Shown in pieces: positions 60,430-64,000 of a stretch of 64,000 nt of DNA. How positions within the stretch are numbered: the stretch's first letter is position 1; each line of letters starts with the position of its first letter. This DNA comes from Acidobacteriaceae bacterium. GTDB lineage: Bacteria > Acidobacteriota > Terriglobia > Terriglobales > Acidobacteriaceae. The position numbers and the translations under genes were made by a program. Under the pieces are notes generated by a model. It was not told the DNA's origin. It saw only the letters and a list, made by a program, of their open reading frames with translations, and searched no databases. The stretch lies in the NCBI GenBank assembly GCA_027452245.1, contig DAIDGW010000081.1, positions 31,139 to 95,138 of the forward strand, in the 5' to 3' direction.

Positions 60430-61590
60430 ATGAATGTTCACTCGCCTTTCGTCGAAGTTCCGGAAGCGATCGCCGAGATCCGCGCCGGACGTATGATCAT
60501 CGTGGTCGATGACGAAGACCGCGAGAACGAAGGCGACCTCACTCTCGCCGCCGAAAAGGTCACTCCCGAAGCTATCAACTTTATGGCCAAGCATGGCCGT
60601 GGATTGGTCTGCCTGGCCATGACCGAGGAGCGGCTCGATCATCTGCATATCGGGCCCATGTCGGTCGAAAACACCTCGCAATATGGCACGGCCTTTTGCG
60701 AAGCCATCGATGCTCGCCTGGGCGTGACCACTGGCATCTCGGCGCACGATCGTGCCCGCACTATCCAGGTCGCGATCGATCCGGCGTCGAAGCCCAGCGA
60801 CCTGGCCAGGCCCGGGCACATCTTCCCTCTCCGTGCCCGTAAAGGCGGAGTGCTGGTGCGCGCGGGACAAACCGAAGCCAGTGTGGATCTGGCAAGACTC
60901 GCCGGCCTGATTCCCGCTGGAATCATCTGCGAAATTATGAAAGACGACGGGACGATGGCGCGCGTCCCCGATCTGCTCCAGTTCTGCCGCGACCATGAGA
61001 TGAAGATGCTGACCGTGGCCGAACTGATTCGTTACCGGATGGCGCACGAGCGCTACGTGCACCGCATCGCCGAGGCGCTGGTAGATACACAATTTGGCGA
61101 GTTTCGCCTCATCGCCTACGAGAGCGAGATTGACGGCGGTGAGTCTCACGTGGCCCTGGTTCGCGGAGATGTCGAAAGCAACGAAATTCCCACGCTGGTG
61201 CGCATGCACGCCCATTGCCTGATGGGAGACGTCTTCGGCGCGACCGCCTGCGAGTGCCGGTCCACCTTGGAAGGTGCGCTCCGCCGCATCGCCCAGGAAG
61301 GCCGCGGCGCAGTCATCTATTTGCATCAAACTTCGAAGGGATTTGGCATCGAAAGAGTCGGCGAGCGCACGGCCCTCACCTTCCATCACGGCCAGAAGCT
61401 GACGTCGCTGTACGAAAAGCAGACACAGCGTGAGATCGGCATCGGAGCGCAGATCCTGTCGGACCTGAATCTGCGGCGCATCCGGCTGCTGACCAATCGC
61501 CCCAAGAAAGTCGCCGCGCTCGAAGGATTCGGCATCGAAATCGTCGAACAAGTGCCGGTGCAGATGAAAGCTGCGGCTCAAAAGCGCTGA
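60430..61590 (+). CDS. ribBA: RibBA: DHBP synthase fused to a degenerate GTP cyclohydrolase II domain
   Basis: The N-terminal domain (1-205) is 3,4-dihydroxy-2-butanone-4-phosphate synthase: [37 protein letters not shown], with the acidic metal site and the HDRARTIQ region. The C-terminal domain resembles GTP cyclohydrolase II and keeps the three zinc Cys ([40 protein letters not shown]). The expected RQEGRGIGL is HQTSKGFGI and the long segment with DTVEAN is missing, replaced by [30 protein letters not shown] activity is therefore doubtful; the DHBP half should be active. Riboflavin pathway, cytoplasm. Confidence 0.92.
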   Translation: MNVHSPFVEVPEAIAEIRAGRMIIVVDDEDRENEGDLTLAAEKVTPEAINFMAKHGRGLVCLAMTEERLDHLHIGPMSVENTSQYGTAFCEAIDARLGVTTGISAHDRARTIQVAIDPASKPSDLARPGHIFPLRARKGGVLVRAGQTEASVDLARLAGLIPAGIICEIMKDDGTMARVPDLLQFCRDHEMKMLTVAELIRYRMAHERYVHRIAEALVDTQFGEFRLIAYESEIDGGESHVALVRGDVESNEIPTLVRMHAHCLMGDVFGATACECRSTLEGALRRIAQEGRGAVIYLHQTSKGFGIERVGERTALTFHHGQKLTSLYEKQTQREIGIGAQILSDLNLRRIRLLTNRPKKVAALEGFGIEIVEQVPVQMKAAAQKR

Positions 61591-61597
61591 GAATTCC

Positions 61598-62575
61598 ATG
61601 ACAACGGATCTGAAATCCCCCGAACGGCCGGTTCGCAATATTCCTCCCGGTCTGATCGAAGCTGCCCGCAAGCGCGTTTACGAAGCGGCGATTCGGACTC
61701 CGCTCGTGCGCCTCAACTATGACGGTCCAGCCGAAATCTATCTGAAGCTGGAGAATCTGCAGCCGATCGGCTCCTTCAAGATTCGCGGTGCATATAACGC
61801 CGTCTGCGCCTTGCCCGAGCACGAGCGCCGACGCGGCGTTTGGACCATCAGCGCCGGCAACGCCGCCCAGGGTGTCGCGCTGGCTGCAAAGCGAGCCGGC
61901 GTTCCTTGCAGTGTGCTCGTCATGGACACTGCGCCTGCCACAAAACTCAACGCGGTCCATCGGCTGGGCGGAAAGATCGTTAAAGCCTCCTTTGATGAAT
62001 GCTGGGAGGCCATGGGTGACCGCTCTCATCCCGCGATGCAAGGGGCGTTTGTCCATCCTTTCGAAGATGACGAGTTCATCGCCGGGAATGCCTCGGCGGG
62101 TCTAGAAATCCTGGAAGATCTGCCCGAGGTCGATGCCGTTGTGGCCGCCTTTGGTGGCGGCGGATTGTCTTGCGGGATTGCCGCAGCCATGAAAGAAAGG
62201 GGTCGGAATGTGAAAGTCTTCGGTGCGGAGCCGGAGACGGCGTCGCCGTTGGCGCGATCGTTTGCCATGGGATCAGCCCAGAATTTCCCTGACTGGAAGC
62301 CGAGTTGGGTGGATGGCTCGGGAGGCAAATCTGTATTTCCGCGCATGTGGGACCTCGCGCATCATCTGCTGGCGGGCTCGATTGTCTGCACGCTGGAAGA
62401 GATCCGGCAGGCCATGCGACTCATTGCCGAGCGCAATCACGTGATTGCCGAGGGCGCCGGAGCGTGCGCCGTCGCAGCAGGACTCAGCGGAAAATGTGGA
62501 TCGGGAAAAGTAGTCTGCGTGGTCAGCGGAGGAAATATTGACCTGGCAAAATTCTCAGAACTGACGGCTGCCTGA
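61598..62575 (+). CDS. threonine/serine dehydratase-type PLP enzyme
   Basis: A fold-type II PLP enzyme of 325 aa. PLP Lys61 lies in LQPIGSFKIRGAYNAV, followed by TISAGNAAQGVALAAKRAGVPCSVLVMDTAPATKLNAV. The phosphate-binding Gly loop is AFGGGGLSCGIAAAM, and VVCVVSGGNIDLAKF closes the domain. The length matches biodegradative-type dehydratases without a C-terminal ACT regulatory domain. Threonine dehydratase, serine racemase or a related dehydratase are all possible. It lies 7 bases after ribBA and is probably co-transcribed. Confidence 0.88.
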   Translation: MTTDLKSPERPVRNIPPGLIEAARKRVYEAAIRTPLVRLNYDGPAEIYLKLENLQPIGSFKIRGAYNAVCALPEHERRRGVWTISAGNAAQGVALAAKRAGVPCSVLVMDTAPATKLNAVHRLGGKIVKASFDECWEAMGDRSHPAMQGAFVHPFEDDEFIAGNASAGLEILEDLPEVDAVVAAFGGGGLSCGIAAAMKERGRNVKVFGAEPETASPLARSFAMGSAQNFPDWKPSWVDGSGGKSVFPRMWDLAHHLLAGSIVCTLEEIRQAMRLIAERNHVIAEGAGACAVAAGLSGKCGSGKVVCVVSGGNIDLAKFSELTAA

Positions 62576-62633
62576 AGGACGAAGGACAAAGGGCGGGTTG
62601 CCCAGGCATAGATTCGCGGGCGTCCGCGCCACA

Positions 62634-62897
62634 CTAGAACGGCTTTCGGACTGCCACTTCACTGTCGCGAATGAAAAATTGTGCGGAGCACGACTCCGAC
62701 CCGCAAATCACCGGAATCAGTCCATTAATTTGTTTGCGGGTAATCAGTCCCAGCATGCCGCACTTGGGGCACGACAGCACGGCCCAGTAGGGATCTTCCT
62801 TCTCGCCGATTTCTCCGGCATTTTCCAGCACAAAGACGGTGCCGGGCTGCATCTGCTCGGGTATCCACTCGTTCAGGACGTCCAGTTCACCGACCAT
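62634..62897 (-). CDS. small zinc-ribbon-like protein, 87 aa
   Basis: MVGELDVLNEWIPEQMQPGTVFVLENAGEIGEKEDPYW precedes a treble-clef-like pair CPKC and CGSESC, which probably bind one zinc ion. No other domain is visible. Start ATG 62897 is fixed by ribosome site AGGGAGGA; the frame extends 15 codons upstream into the MerR gene. It follows the MerR gene closely, so it may be co-regulated. Confidence 0.75.
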   Translation of the reverse strand: MVGELDVLNEWIPEQMQPGTVFVLENAGEIGEKEDPYWAVLSCPKCGMLGLITRKQINGLIPVICGSESCSAQFFIRDSEVAVRKPF

Positions 62898-62922
62898 GCT
62901 GTTCCTCCCTTGTTTGGAACCG

Positions 62923-63396
62923 TTACGATGCTTTTCTAGCACGCCGGCGGTAATCCGGCGAGGTTACCGAAGTATTCGACTTTCTGGAAACCAGTTCCGC
63001 CCGCACCTGCCGCACCGCGTCGCTCAGGCATACTGCCAGGATCGGTTGCTTCGAATTCTTAAGGATGTCCACAATTTCCCGCGCCGAAGTCTCCAGATAT
63101 AGATGCTGGCCCTCGGTCAGCAGGTGGTACTGCGAACTGCTGGTAACGATCTCGGCCAACCCCGTACCCAGTTCTTTCAGCAGGAAGCGCATCACCTTGC
63201 GGACCTGCTGCAACGAAAATCCCTTGCGCCGCAACTGACAGATCACGGCCACCTCGGTCAACTGCGCCATGGAATAAAGCCGGCGGTGCCCTTGCCGCTC
63301 CGGCTTCACAACGCCGCGTTCGTCCCACCACTGCAGCTGGCGCGGCGTAATGCCCGTCAACTCGACGATCTGCTGCGAACTGAAAACCTGTTTCAT
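62923..63396 (-). CDS. MerR-family transcriptional regulator
   Basis: An N-terminal winged-helix domain typical of MerR: FSSQQIVELTGITPRQLQWWDERGVVKPERQGHRRLYSMAQLTEVAVICQLRRKGFSLQQVRKVM. The C-terminal region (about 80-157) has no metal-binding cysteine cluster, so the effector is not obvious; a single Cys sits in LAVCLSDAVRQ. Start ATG 63396; the frame extends ten codons upstream. It may regulate the adjacent zinc-ribbon gene. About 157 aa. Confidence 0.88.
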   Translation of the reverse strand: MKQVFSSQQIVELTGITPRQLQWWDERGVVKPERQGHRRLYSMAQLTEVAVICQLRRKGFSLQQVRKVMRFLLKELGTGLAEIVTSSSQYHLLTEGQHLYLETSAREIVDILKNSKQPILAVCLSDAVRQVRAELVSRKSNTSVTSPDYRRRARKAS

Positions 63397-63842
63397 GATC
63401 GCCCGATTCTGTTTAAAACAATCCACTTGCAGAATGTTTCAAACATTTTTAGCCATCGCGGCAGATGCGTCAACGAAAGAAATAGTGGAAAAGGGGTGAC
63501 TAGGAGAGTTCCCGGGCAGCCAAGATCTATACGGCGGAGCACTGAATTTTCGGGATCAATGACGTGCTCAAAGTGCGGGCATGCATGCACTCGGTTAAAC
63601 ACGCGCCCAATCTCCACGGAAAAGGATGTCCGGTCACGGATTGAAACCCGAGCCAAAAGGCTCCGGCAGAAATCCTCTATCAGTGACCTGTATGCAAGAA
63701 GTTTCACTCCGTCGTACCCGCTCTGTTCGGTTTTCGTAACAGAGATTGCTTTTCAGCCGGAACGATGGCAAAGTGTGATTACAATCACTGCCCCGGGTTC
63801 GATACCGGGAATCCCTCCCTTGCGGTGAAAGGAATCTTCCCA
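63397..63842. promoter_or_regulatory. divergent control region between the MerR gene and the 63843 gene
   Basis: 446 bases with no convincing gene. The visible elements are the CRP/FNR-like site at 63774-63789 and a ribosome site AAAGGA at 63829-63834 for the secreted-protein gene. Confidence 0.5.
63774..63789. promoter_or_regulatory. CRP/FNR-like operator upstream of the truncated secreted-protein gene
   Basis: TGTGATTACAATCACT, 13 of 14 consensus positions, centre 61 bases before ATG 63843. Confidence 0.68.
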
Positions 63843-64000
63843 ATGCTACGAAGTCGCCCCACGTCTTCACGTCTTCACGTCTTCACGTCTTCTACATCTT
63901 TCTGCACTGCTTAGCCTGCTTGTGACTCTCTTCGCCACGCTCGCATTCACGCCTTCCGCGCACGCACAGGCGCTACCGACCGGAACGTTTCAGCTAGACA
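63843..64000 (+). pseudogene. exported protein gene, cut by window edge, signal peptide out of frame with the start
   Basis: ATG 63843 has a good ribosome site (AAAGGA, 8 bases upstream) and a CRP/FNR-like operator. Read from this ATG the frame stops after 23 codons at a TAG (63912-63914). One frame over there is an excellent signal peptide (LLHLSALLSLLVTLFATLAFTPSAHA, then QALPTGTFQLD to the window end), but that frame has no ATG, GTG or TTG before it; the nearest in-frame stop upstream is TGA at 63826. Adding one or removing two copies of the 8-bp repeat at 63861-63892 would join the ATG to the signal peptide. This could be phase-off, a pseudogene or a base-calling error. The function cannot be seen. 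Confidence 0.6.
63861..63892. repeat. tandem octanucleotide repeat (ACGTCTTC x4)
   Basis: Four perfect head-to-tail copies of ACGTCTTC at 63861-63868, 63869-63876, 63877-63884 and 63885-63892, located 18 bases after the start codon. Because 8 is not a multiple of 3, any change in copy number shifts the reading frame. Confidence 0.9.

Noticed and set aside
63393..63707. 104-codon minus-strand open frame upstream of the MerR gene
   Set aside because: No ribosome site or family similarity; it overlaps the presumed promoter of the MerR gene.
1..64000. Search for tRNA, rRNA, CRISPR arrays, transposases and phage genes
   Set aside because: None found by reading; no spaced direct repeats of CRISPR type, no integrase or transposase motifs. 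A tRNA or small RNA could still be missed without a covariance-model search.

Overview
The window looks like a chromosomal segment of an Acidobacteriota member, probably class Terriglobia. This rests on moderately high G+C, diderm envelope genes (lpxD, MBOAT acyltransferase, outer-membrane barrel), TMTC-like TPR membrane proteins, a VWFA secreted protein, PilZ and PEGA proteins, and many signal peptides ending in AQ. I have no 16S or other marker, so this is inference. I see no tRNA, rRNA, CRISPR array, transposase or prophage.

Region 1 (1-26 kb) is mostly housekeeping. It holds recN, a CCA-adding-type nucleotidyltransferase with a long low-complexity tail, lpxD, and a tightly packed minus-strand operon for the cell wall and membrane (MgtC-like, dapF, LD-carboxypeptidase, mpl, M61 peptidase, PlsC). 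These are followed by mtnP with a PfkB kinase and a GT-C-like membrane protein, secreted protease-like proteins, pdxT, a VWFA protein, a FetAB-type ABC exporter, and an NtrC-type regulator with its histidine kinase.

Region 2 (26.6-41.3 kb) is a cytochrome and extracellular electron transfer island. CcsA and ResB, which mature c-type cytochromes, run leftward. Diverging from them is a rightward cluster: a 16-haem cytochrome, an NHL propeller, tetrahaem cytochrome A, a parvulin-type foldase, a large outer-membrane beta-barrel, a second NHL propeller, a 12-haem cytochrome and tetrahaem cytochrome B. The two tetrahaem proteins each have exactly eight histidines, enough to ligate four haems on both sides, and are candidates for polymerising (nanowire) cytochromes. 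The 12-haem protein begins with a copy of the same four-haem pattern. Strong terminators directly after each tetrahaem gene suggest these subunits are made in excess.

Region 3 (41.4-54.2 kb) holds duplicated membrane and TPR proteins. It also has an adenylating ligase, acyl carrier protein, MBOAT and SGNH protein, functionally reminiscent of a Dlt system, and a third NHL propeller.

Region 4 (54.3-58.5 kb) holds a glutamyl-tRNA-reductase-like protein whose catalytic cysteine is replaced, a small cytochrome c, a radical SAM/SPASM protein and a PEGA protein. Region 5 (58.5-64 kb) has a PilZ protein, ribBA with a degenerate second domain, a threonine dehydratase-type enzyme, a zinc-ribbon protein, a MerR regulator, and a cut-off secreted-protein gene whose signal peptide is thrown out of frame by four perfect copies of an 8-bp repeat.

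Six intergenic copies of a CRP/FNR-like palindrome (TGTGATT-NN-AATCACA or close variants) lie between 29.6 and 63.8 kb and tie regions 2-5 into one probable regulon. No CRP/FNR-type regulator is encoded in the window.
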